A DNA stretch of 64,000 bases from Lachnospiraceae bacterium (GTDB lineage Bacteria; Bacillota; Clostridia; Lachnospirales; Lachnospiraceae): contig SVEI01000005.1 of the NCBI GenBank assembly GCA_015057445.1, positions 1 to 64,000 on the forward strand. Reading direction: 5' to 3'. A model generated the notes under the pieces. That model did not search any database, had not been told where the DNA came from, and saw only the letters and a program-made list of their open reading frames with translations. The position numbers and the translations under genes were made by a program. This document shows positions 49,675 to 58,735 of this stretch, piece after piece (position 1 is the stretch's first letter; each line of letters starts with the position of its first letter).

Positions 49675-51195
49675 CTAATATAAGTCAATATCAAATGGAT
49701 CCTCAGCCCATATAAAATCTACTATAGAGCCGTCTAATGCATTGACGCCAAATCTGGCACAGGGTTCACCATAATAAGTGGTTTTGTTTATATCCATAGA
49801 AAAATAATATACCCACACAGGAACTAATGCGTAACCCTCTCCCTCATAATATGTAGCAATATATTTTAACTCTATAGTACCTATGTCGTTATCTATAATT
49901 GGTCTTTCGTCAACATATTTTATAGCCATATCATTGATATAATCAAAGTCCATAAGAACGGAATCGTCTGAAAGCTTCTCTGTTATCTGATAACCTGTAG
50001 AAAATGAAATGTTATATATTCCATCATCGGTTACGGTTACATATATGTATTCCTGAAAATTCCCAAGCTCTTCACCATATACTTGAGTCATCTTTAAATC
50101 ATTATATCCATGTGCTACATAGCCCACATCCAAATTCCCATATCTTTTGGCAAAGATAAAGCAGTATCCATTGGCCTTTTGAGGACCGTACACCGCCTCA
50201 CCATCCCTTATAGTGTAGTAATCCGAGGTCATAACACAGTAGGTGTAGATATTGTCAATTTCCTCAAAGCCCAGTTTCTTCAAAGCATCAAGGGCATCTC
50301 TTCTTGCTTCCTCTTCATCTACTATGTTCTCTCCGGAAAACATAGTTGTTCTCTCATTAATCATCTCATAGCCATGTACTATTGAATCGGAGTAAACATT
50401 TGACATGCTTATTACGCCATATGGTACTCCTCCTACAGGCTCCACATACTGAACAGTCATATCCCACTCTTCCCCATCCACCTTACCTCTAAGTCTGGTC
50501 TTACTTTTGCGGGTAGAAATAGAATCATCAGGTGTATCCTGGTAGCTTTCTCTAGTCTCCTTGTAAAGTAGCTGACCATCCGAAAGCTCCACAAAGTTGC
50601 TTTCCTCATATTTTGAAAGTTCATAATCTATACTGTTAATTACATCCTCTGGTGCATATGGTATGGTACAGCAAGGTAACTTGTAATATTTTTGACCCGC
50701 TCTGCTTTCTCCACCATAATACTCTATAAGACCTACAGCATGCTCTCTTTCGGCATAAAGCTCCTCCTCGTTACATATATCAAATGGCTTTATAACCTGA
50801 TACTCACTATTATCGAAAAGCTTGTCCGCATAGCCTTTTACAAGTTCATCATCTATAGGCACAAAGGATAATCCATACACACCTATATCCTCTGTAGTCT
50901 CCGCTATAACCTTGGCGTCAATGATAGACTTCTGTTCTCCTGCCACATTTGCATTTGAAACATAGTAAACTGTCTCCGGATAAGTGTATGTAGCTTGGGC
51001 ATCCGTAGAAGTAGCACTTCCTGCGCTTACATTTTCATCTTCCACAGCACTTAGCTTATCCTGTATGTCATTGCTCTTATCATTATTACAGCCAGTACAT
51101 AGGGTCATAATTATTAATATGGTTAATAACGTTTTCCTACTAATAAGCATTTTTCTCATATGCATTTTCCTCTCAATCATCTTCCTCATAACCAT
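49675..51195 (-). CDS. Lipoprotein (DUF6034-like), paralogue of next gene
   Basis: Lipobox LCTGC; shares GYADKLFDN.EY.V.KP, YGG...AG.K, ALVPVWVY, FGVNALDGSI with 51208-52659. Confidence 0.7.
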   Translation of the reverse strand: MVMRKMIERKMHMRKMLISRKTLLTILIIMTLCTGCNNDKSNDIQDKLSAVEDENVSAGSATSTDAQATYTYPETVYYVSNANVAGEQKSIIDAKVIAETTEDIGVYGLSFVPIDDELVKGYADKLFDNSEYQVIKPFDICNEEELYAEREHAVGLIEYYGGESRAGQKYYKLPCCTIPYAPEDVINSIDYELSKYEESNFVELSDGQLLYKETRESYQDTPDDSISTRKSKTRLRGKVDGEEWDMTVQYVEPVGGVPYGVISMSNVYSDSIVHGYEMINERTTMFSGENIVDEEEARRDALDALKKLGFEEIDNIYTYCVMTSDYYTIRDGEAVYGPQKANGYCFIFAKRYGNLDVGYVAHGYNDLKMTQVYGEELGNFQEYIYVTVTDDGIYNISFSTGYQITEKLSDDSVLMDFDYINDMAIKYVDERPIIDNDIGTIELKYIATYYEGEGYALVPVWVYYFSMDINKTTYYGEPCARFGVNALDGSIVDFIWAEDPFDIDLY

Positions 51196-51207
51196 TTTGC
51201 TATAACA

Positions 51208-52659
51208 TCAATAACTCCAGACATCAGTAGCGTATTCCTTATATCCAAATTCAATAATACTTCCATCTAAAGCGTTAACACCAAAACAGCTAGAATCCCA
51301 GCCACCCATATCAACCTCCGTGGAATATAACCAAACAGGTACCAAGGCGTAATCCTCTTCACCATAATAGGTTATTACGTATTCTAATTCTATATTAGAA
51401 ATTGTAAGTACAAATGGAAAACTCTCCTCCATATATTTCTTAGCTATTATATCAACATCCTCAAAGCTTAGTAGCTCCGCGTCATCAGTTAATTCTACAG
51501 GCTCATCATAGCCCTTATAAAATGATACCTCAAGAATTCCCTCACTGGTAATATTTACATGAATATATTCCTGGAAGCATGCCTGCTCTAAACCGTACAC
51601 CTTTGCATATGTAGGTGTATCAAGAACATAATTATTATTCAAAAATGCAACTGGCAAACTATCATACCTAGGTGCAAATATAAATCTATAACCATCATTT
51701 ACTTCCTTATCATCCACATTGGTCACTAACTGTAATGTCTGTATATTATCAATTTTATCAAAGCCCAGCTTCTTCAAAAATTCCTCTGTATCTGCTCTTG
51801 CAGCATCTATGTCAAGCAAATTGTTTCCATAACAGCTTGTGGAAAAATCATTTACACCTACACACTGAGTAATCTCTGTATCTGTGTAAACCTTATACAT
51901 AATCATCACATCGTAATCATGCATATTATTTTCGTTGGTGCCATAGGCTCTAAGCTCCCACTCATCACCGTCTACAGTTCCTCTTAGTTTTCCCTTTTTT
52001 GCTATTAGCTCTCCTGCGATATTACCAGACTCATCAAAGTCCTGATAGCTTTCCTCATATAAAATTTGATCCTCCTTATATTCTGCCACATTACTTTCCT
52101 GAAACTCTGACACCTGCTGATCAATCATAGTAATATTTTGCTCCGGTCCTATAGATATAGGTGAATAAACTCCATAGTGCTGTTTTTCTCCTGCACCATC
52201 TACACCACCATAATAGCTCCATATATCCATATAATAATTTCGCTCATCATTAAGTTCCTCTAAACTACTTACCTCATAGGGTTTAACCACTGTATATTCT
52301 CCATTATCGAAGAGCTTGTCTGCGTAACCTCTGACATAAGAATCATCCATAGGTGTGTAGCTTAAGCTGTAGACTGATATGTCATCTGTCTGGGTAGCCG
52401 ATACTTTGGCGTCCACCTCAATAACCATTCCTGAATTAAGCTGACTTGATGCCTCATAAGATACTGACTCTGGCATACTGTATATTTCATCACTACTATC
52501 ATTTTCTTCTCCTGCTATGGATTCACTACTATGGAGAGATGATAATTTTTCATCTATCTCCTGTTCCTCTTTATTATTACAGCCTGTTAGAGAAAAGATA
52601 AGTATCATTAATCCTACAAACAATCTCTTCCTCATCCCAACACCCCCAGCATAAATCAT
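51208..52659 (-). CDS. Lipoprotein (DUF6034-like), paralogue of previous gene
   Basis: Lipobox LTGC; shared blocks as above. Confidence 0.7.
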   Translation of the reverse strand: MIYAGGVGMRKRLFVGLMILIFSLTGCNNKEEQEIDEKLSSLHSSESIAGEENDSSDEIYSMPESVSYEASSQLNSGMVIEVDAKVSATQTDDISVYSLSYTPMDDSYVRGYADKLFDNGEYTVVKPYEVSSLEELNDERNYYMDIWSYYGGVDGAGEKQHYGVYSPISIGPEQNITMIDQQVSEFQESNVAEYKEDQILYEESYQDFDESGNIAGELIAKKGKLRGTVDGDEWELRAYGTNENNMHDYDVMIMYKVYTDTEITQCVGVNDFSTSCYGNNLLDIDAARADTEEFLKKLGFDKIDNIQTLQLVTNVDDKEVNDGYRFIFAPRYDSLPVAFLNNNYVLDTPTYAKVYGLEQACFQEYIHVNITSEGILEVSFYKGYDEPVELTDDAELLSFEDVDIIAKKYMEESFPFVLTISNIELEYVITYYGEEDYALVPVWLYSTEVDMGGWDSSCFGVNALDGSIIEFGYKEYATDVWSY

Positions 52660-52703
52660 TCTACAATGTAGTATAAGATATAATTGTATCTAAAATGTAT
52701 CAA

Positions 52704-52739
52704 AAAATGAGAATGTCAATTTTTTGACATTCCCATTTT
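52704..52739 (-). terminator. Terminator of the GGDEF-EAL gene
   Basis: aaaatgagaatgtca...tgacattcccatttt with T6 on the minus strand. Confidence 0.8.
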
Positions 52740-52788
52740 CTTAATTACATGTATTCTGTTGTACTAGCTCTATAAAGCCCTCATATCC

Positions 52789-54711
52789 CTACGCTGACTT
52801 TTCTATAAGAGTCATAAACTCATGTTCACTCACTGCCTTAGAGTAGTACCATCCCTGCATATAATGACATCCTATCTCCACCAAGTGATTTTTCATATCC
52901 TCAGTTTCTACACCCTCAGCTACTATAAGAAGCTGCAATGCATTAAGCATTCCAATAGTATACTTAAGAGTTATTCCAGCCTTATCATTCTTAAATGCTT
53001 CCCAAATAATACTCTTATCCAGCTTGATAAGAGAAAATGGCATCTGATTGATGTAGTCAATGTTAGAGTAACCTGAACCGTAATCATCTAATGAGAACTT
53101 TATTCCATACTCTACTAATTCCTTAATATTAGCATCAACTACAGACACATCACCCATAGTCGCAGTCTCTGTTATCTCTATATTAATCTGATCCGGTGTT
53201 ACATTATATTCTTCGAGGATTTTCTTAACTCTTCCAGCAAATCCCTTATGCATAAGCTGAACTGTACTAATATTAACCTCTATGTACTCTATACTAGAAT
53301 CCTTAAGATTAAAATCCCTAATAAAGCGACAAACTCTCTCAAGTATCATATCACCAAGCTCTACTATAAGTCCGTGCTTTTCTGCCAATGGTATAAACTC
53401 ATCTGGAGATATCCAGCCAAGCTCATCATCCTTAAGTCTAACCAATGCTTCTGCTGAATTATAGGCACCCTTTTCCACAGAATATATAGGCTGATAATGA
53501 ACCATAATTTCTTCCCTGTCCATAGCAAGCTTTACAGCCTTCTCCACAGCCTTTTCTCTTCTCACATTGTCAAGTTTCATATCTGAAGCGTAGCTTATGT
53601 TACCCTTCTTGGTCTTCTTAGCCAAAGCCATAGAATAATCCATAATATCAACCAGCTCACCCATGTCAGCAGCATCCTGCGGACACTTTACTATACAGAT
53701 GGATGCAGACATCATAACTGCCTCTCCTTCCCCTGTATACCACGGGTGCATAAATCTATCATGAATCTCCTCTGCAATCTCTGGTATCTGAGACAGATTC
53801 TTATCCATTACACAACAAAATTGGTCTGAACCAAATCTAAATACCTCTCCTGGATATTTTAGGCTGTTAAGATATTCCCCCACCTGTAGCAGAAGATTAT
53901 CTCCCACATCTATACCATAGGTCTTGTTAATAAGCTTAAAATCATCCATGGCAATAAGGAATACACCCATGCTTTTGTTGACTTCGAATCTGTATGTGAT
54001 GTAATCATTCATAAATCTTCGATTAAACTGTCCTGTAGTTGTATCCATAACAGCATATGGATTCTGAAGGTAATGGTAAATAGTCATACAGCCTGTCACC
54101 AGAGTAAACGAGAATACAGTCGCTATTCCCTTTATCTGAAGCACAAGAGCAATGATACAGCAGATAAAGTTAAATATCATCATAAGACATTTTCTCAAAG
54201 TAATCTCTTTAGACAGCTTGCCTATATTACTAAAAGCTGTAAGCATCATAGAAATACTTATAGCATAAGGAATAACAAACCCCTTATGTACCAGTATCTT
54301 CTTGTCCTCTATAACAAATAGCCACTCAGTAAATGGATTTAACACCATAAGAACCAAACAAGCAACAGTTGCTATCTTAATATTTTTTACAAAGATTTCC
54401 AAATTCTTCTGTGGTACCTTGGTTAGAAGCTTTACGTAATAGGCAAAGAACAAACAAGCAGTAAGTATAGCTAACATCTGACCATACAGCACTACATACA
54501 TAGCTCTGTCATCAATATTCTCTCTGTATCTTCCAAAAAACACTTCAACAATCTCTACTGCGATTACTAGCATTATTCCAACACAGACACCTAAAAACGC
54601 TTTGTGAGCTCTAGATGGTATTCTCTTTTCATTGCCATACCACATGAACAGCATTATTACCCCATATGCCGCTGCAAAATCGTAGGCCAAATCCCAATTA
54701 GATATGTTCAT
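52789..54711 (-). CDS. Membrane GGDEF-EAL protein
   Basis: N-terminal TMs; degenerate GGDEF (FRFGSDQF); intact EAL (AEALVRLKD), DDYGSGYSN. Confidence 0.93.
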   Translation of the reverse strand: MNISNWDLAYDFAAAYGVIMLFMWYGNEKRIPSRAHKAFLGVCVGIMLVIAVEIVEVFFGRYRENIDDRAMYVVLYGQMLAILTACLFFAYYVKLLTKVPQKNLEIFVKNIKIATVACLVLMVLNPFTEWLFVIEDKKILVHKGFVIPYAISISMMLTAFSNIGKLSKEITLRKCLMMIFNFICCIIALVLQIKGIATVFSFTLVTGCMTIYHYLQNPYAVMDTTTGQFNRRFMNDYITYRFEVNKSMGVFLIAMDDFKLINKTYGIDVGDNLLLQVGEYLNSLKYPGEVFRFGSDQFCCVMDKNLSQIPEIAEEIHDRFMHPWYTGEGEAVMMSASICIVKCPQDAADMGELVDIMDYSMALAKKTKKGNISYASDMKLDNVRREKAVEKAVKLAMDREEIMVHYQPIYSVEKGAYNSAEALVRLKDDELGWISPDEFIPLAEKHGLIVELGDMILERVCRFIRDFNLKDSSIEYIEVNISTVQLMHKGFAGRVKKILEEYNVTPDQINIEITETATMGDVSVVDANIKELVEYGIKFSLDDYGSGYSNIDYINQMPFSLIKLDKSIIWEAFKNDKAGITLKYTIGMLNALQLLIVAEGVETEDMKNHLVEIGCHYMQGWYYSKAVSEHEFMTLIEKSA

Positions 54712-54775
54712 ATACCTATCATCTCCTCATCCGCAACATCTAGACCAGTCATCTAGTCTAAATACACAACCTCTC

Positions 54776-55762
54776 CTACTCAAACCAAACATTCATGTCA
54801 ACAGAACCCTCAACGCCATACACATACCCCGTGTCTGTGTACTGCCATCCAACATACTGATATGGAAAACTTGGCATGTTAGAATATTGAGCAAGCCATA
54901 GCTTGTAGTTATACAACCTTGACATATCAAGACTCATAGCATACCAGTTTCTATTTGCATAAATCATAGGTTCATAACCTGCTGACTTTACTGTCTCACA
55001 AAATGCCACTACACTATCTGTTCTATCTTCTATTGATATACCATTAGTTCTAGCATCATCTGCAAACGCATCCTCTGTATCGATAACCACTGGCCCATCT
55101 ATTCCAAGCTCAGCAATATTCTCCAATACAAAGTTAGCCTCTTCTACACCCTCATCATAGTTTACTGCCTGACTATAGAAATAAACCCCACATCTTAGCC
55201 CTGCTTCTTTTGCCCCTTGTACATTCTCAAAGAACATATTGTCTAGGTTTACGCTACCACCACTGTAGCCTCTATATCCAACTCTGATGATAGCCATCCC
55301 TACTCCACCTTCATCTTTAACCTGTTGCCAGTCAATAGAACCTTGGAATTCTGACACATCGATGGTTATGGTGGTAAGTCTGCTCCCTGCATCATCATGG
55401 TAAAACATCTCATTACCATTCTCTATATAAAAATTCTCTACATTATAATCGTTCCTTGGAGCACCTTCAGCTATCTTGTAGAATTCCACATTAGGAATCT
55501 CCCCTACAAGAATGTAACTTGCCTCTGCAAAACTCCAAAAATTATCTTGTATTCCTTGTGCCTCTTCTCCTGGTTGAAAAGTCCATGCCAGTTCTGAAGG
55601 AACAACCAACTCAGGATACGTTTTGTTTTTCTTCTTAATGTTAAGCCCAATAACCACACCAATCAAAATTAACATAACTATTGATGCCAGCATGAGCATT
55701 ATTTTAATCCCTTGTATTCTTCGCATATATCCCCTAAAGAAATCTCTTTCTTCCAAATTCAT
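54776..55762 (-). CDS. Membrane-anchored GH25 lysozyme-like muramidase
   Basis: N-terminal TM; TIDVSEFQGSIDWQQVK, GVYFYSQAVN, VVIDTEDAF. Confidence 0.9.
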   Translation of the reverse strand: MNLEERDFFRGYMRRIQGIKIMLMLASIVMLILIGVVIGLNIKKKNKTYPELVVPSELAWTFQPGEEAQGIQDNFWSFAEASYILVGEIPNVEFYKIAEGAPRNDYNVENFYIENGNEMFYHDDAGSRLTTITIDVSEFQGSIDWQQVKDEGGVGMAIIRVGYRGYSGGSVNLDNMFFENVQGAKEAGLRCGVYFYSQAVNYDEGVEEANFVLENIAELGIDGPVVIDTEDAFADDARTNGISIEDRTDSVVAFCETVKSAGYEPMIYANRNWYAMSLDMSRLYNYKLWLAQYSNMPSFPYQYVGWQYTDTGYVYGVEGSVDMNVWFE

Positions 55763-55861
55763 ATTTTAATCCCAGTGTGCACTTTATGTAAAATCAGCAC
55801 AATCACTCCCTTAAATTTTATCATAAAATACATTTATTCTCAACTAAGATTCTCTATATTT

Positions 55862-57886
55862 TTACAAATTATGTTGCGCCTCCTTATCCTTCAGCAGGAC
55901 TAATCCAATCTTTGGCAATACCAGTGCTACAATAATCACAAATATTGTGGATAGTAATCTTTCCCCTACAGTTCTCATATTAAAAAACCATACTGTTTTG
56001 ACCAGCCATACTGGGTGGTACAAAGCTATACATGACAAAGTATTATTCAGAAAATGTATTACCATACCTGGGAATATGCTCTTTGATTTGTATCCCACAT
56101 AGGCTATAACTCCACCCAAAAAGGCAGTAGTTAATAATTTTGCCAAACTCATATGGAATATTCCAAACAAGGTTGCACTTAATATAATAGCTGTAGTTAT
56201 TTTAAGTTTACCTCTAAGAGCTGAAAATACATATCCTCTAAAGAATATTTCTTCACATATTGCAGGTGTGACTGCAACAACCAAAACACCTAGCAAAAAA
56301 CTATCTGGCAAATATCCTTCTAAGCTTTGCTCAGACGCCTTTGCACTGTCTCTGAATATGGTGGCTGAAATGGCTGATATAACAAGACTCCATGCAATTG
56401 TACCTACACCAACTAATGCACCACCTATTAATTTCTTGAATTTGCATGGATTAAAATTAAATGTATCCTTAACGCTTTTCTTCGAATAAAGAGTTACCAC
56501 CAATGGCACTACGATGAATAACAGCTGACTTGTAACAAGACCCATAGTACCAAGCTTCATCTGAAGGCTACTTCCCACATATAAGTACACCAACGCCATT
56601 AACACAACCACGAATCCACAATCTCCAAGAGTTGGCACACCACCCTTTTTCATATTTGAACGTTTCTCAAAAATCTGAATCCCTGATTGTCCATCTCCAA
56701 ACATTATGGATTCACTGTTATATATTTTTCCTAGGATAAGCACCGCAATTATTCCATATATAATATTACTAACTAAAACTAATAATATATTTAGGTAATT
56801 AAACTTAAACACAAGTAAATCTCTAAGTAACAGGCAAAGATTAGCCACTGGTACTAAAGCCATATTCTTGGTAAGTTCAATCCCTGGTATAAATGATATA
56901 AAAGACGCCAGCATTACCACTAAAGATACTGGAGTGATGTAATTGTTTGCTTCCTTGTAGCTTTTTGCAAATGCGCACACGCACATTGAAAGAGCACTTA
57001 CAAATATGGCAAACGCAAACACACATAACACACCAATTAACATAGGTGGAATAAATTTGCTAATTTCAAAATTGCCAAATGCAGATGCACCTAAAGACTC
57101 CATCATATTAAACATATAGGCCATTACGCCACACATAGATATAATATTCAAAAGAGCTGATGCTATACCAAACAATCCTACAGCAAGGAATTTACTAAAA
57201 ATCAATTCCTGACTAGTTACAGGAAGAGTAAGGACTGTCTCTAATGTTCCCCTTTCCTTCTCTCCGGATGTTGTATCTATAGCCGGATACATTGTTCCCA
57301 TAAGAATACTAACAACCAACATAAAAGGAAGAATGGAACCAAGCAAACTTCCTGTTGACTCTTCAGCAGTTGAATGGTCATAGTAATTTATTGATATAGG
57401 ATTAAGCACTACGTCTGAATCGAGACCAGCCTCATCAAGTATATCATTAGTTTTGGCCTGAGCTCGCTCATCTATCTTGTCTAAAATCATATTCAAGGCG
57501 TAACTAGATTTTGTTGATGCTGACAGATAATACACTGATACTGTTTCTTTACCAAGTACATCTTCAGCAGTAATATATATATCTATTTCCCCGCTTTGAA
57601 GATCATCTTCCATACCATCTGACAGCTTGATTTCAAAGGAGTATTCCTGGCTTTCAGTCTCCTCTAAAAGCTTTACATACTCATTTCTGTATTCTCCTCC
57701 TATTGCCACATTATATGTACTCTTTGCCATATCCTGAGTCACTGCAGACATAACTGACATACTTAACACCATAATCAATGGATATATAATAAGTGGTACA
57801 ACAACCATCATAAGTACGGTCTTTTTATCTCTAAGTACGTCAAGCATTTCCTTCTTAAAGAGCTGTTTTATAATTCTTTTATTCAT
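55862..57886 (-). CDS. NatB-type ABC-2 permease fused to CPBP (CAAX) intramembrane protease
   Basis: ABC-2 region (DTTSGEKERGTLETVLTLPV); C-terminal CEEIFFRGYVFSAL...GIFHMS...VIHFLNNT. Confidence 0.9.
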   Translation of the reverse strand: MNKRIIKQLFKKEMLDVLRDKKTVLMMVVVPLIIYPLIMVLSMSVMSAVTQDMAKSTYNVAIGGEYRNEYVKLLEETESQEYSFEIKLSDGMEDDLQSGEIDIYITAEDVLGKETVSVYYLSASTKSSYALNMILDKIDERAQAKTNDILDEAGLDSDVVLNPISINYYDHSTAEESTGSLLGSILPFMLVVSILMGTMYPAIDTTSGEKERGTLETVLTLPVTSQELIFSKFLAVGLFGIASALLNIISMCGVMAYMFNMMESLGASAFGNFEISKFIPPMLIGVLCVFAFAIFVSALSMCVCAFAKSYKEANNYITPVSLVVMLASFISFIPGIELTKNMALVPVANLCLLLRDLLVFKFNYLNILLVLVSNIIYGIIAVLILGKIYNSESIMFGDGQSGIQIFEKRSNMKKGGVPTLGDCGFVVVLMALVYLYVGSSLQMKLGTMGLVTSQLLFIVVPLVVTLYSKKSVKDTFNFNPCKFKKLIGGALVGVGTIAWSLVISAISATIFRDSAKASEQSLEGYLPDSFLLGVLVVAVTPAICEEIFFRGYVFSALRGKLKITTAIILSATLFGIFHMSLAKLLTTAFLGGVIAYVGYKSKSIFPGMVIHFLNNTLSCIALYHPVWLVKTVWFFNMRTVGERLLSTIFVIIVALVLPKIGLVLLKDKEAQHNL

Positions 57887-57887
57887 A

Positions 57888-58664
57888 TTACTCCACCTCC
57901 TTAATCAGGTAGTTGAATATATCCCTAAGCTTGTCCTTGCCTGTCAACTCTGAAAGTTCGCTTAATGTACCCTCTGCAATTATTCTACCCTTATCCAACA
58001 AAACAATTCTGTCACACAGATATTCTGCTTCCTCCATATAGTGAGTGGAATATAAAACTGTTTTACCATTTTCTCTTTCATTCTTCATAAATTCAATGAT
58101 AGAATTACTACTTATAATATCAAGACCAAGTGTTGGCTCATCAAATATATATAGTAATGGATTATGAATAAGACATCTTGATATAGATGCCCTTTGAGTC
58201 TGTCCTGTAGAAAGCTTCTCTATTCGATTGTCTATAAACTCTCCTAAATTAAGAATATTAGAAATATTCTCTATTCTTATTTTAATTTCATCATTAGATA
58301 GGCCATAAATCTTACCAAGTATCTCCAATAACTCCCGAGTACTAAGTCGTCCATAAAGCTTTGTATTTCCTGACAAATACCCAATATTAGCTTTGATTTT
58401 AGACACATCATTTGATTCGTATCCGCCCACACTCATAGAGATACTTCCAGATGTGGGTTGCATAAGCATTCCTAACATTCTAAGAAGTGTGGTTTTGCCT
58501 GCTCCGTTGGGACCTAATATTCCTACTATCTCTCCTGCACCAACAGATATAGAAATATTATCTACTGCATTAAATTCCACCTTTTTCTGCTTTTTTTCAT
58601 TCTTCTCGAAAGTTTTGACTAAATTGTTAGCCACTAATATTTTCTCCAAATATATTCCCTCCAA
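57888..58664 (-). CDS. NatA-type ABC ATPase
   Basis: GPNGAGKTT, LSTGQTQRASI, FDEPTLGLD. Confidence 0.95.
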   Translation of the reverse strand: MEGIYLEKILVANNLVKTFEKNEKKQKKVEFNAVDNISISVGAGEIVGILGPNGAGKTTLLRMLGMLMQPTSGSISMSVGGYESNDVSKIKANIGYLSGNTKLYGRLSTRELLEILGKIYGLSNDEIKIRIENISNILNLGEFIDNRIEKLSTGQTQRASISRCLIHNPLLYIFDEPTLGLDIISSNSIIEFMKNERENGKTVLYSTHYMEEAEYLCDRIVLLDKGRIIAEGTLSELSELTGKDKLRDIFNYLIKEVE

Positions 58665-58671
58665 TCAAAAA

Positions 58672-58697
58672 GCTGCCAGGCTAAAAGCTCTGGCAGC
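58672..58697 (-). terminator. Terminator of the esterase-methyltransferase gene
   Basis: gctgccag...ctggcagc with T5 on the minus strand. Confidence 0.8.
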
Positions 58698-58735
58698 ACT
58701 TATACTAATCAAGGTTCACTTAAGCTCTCCCCAGC

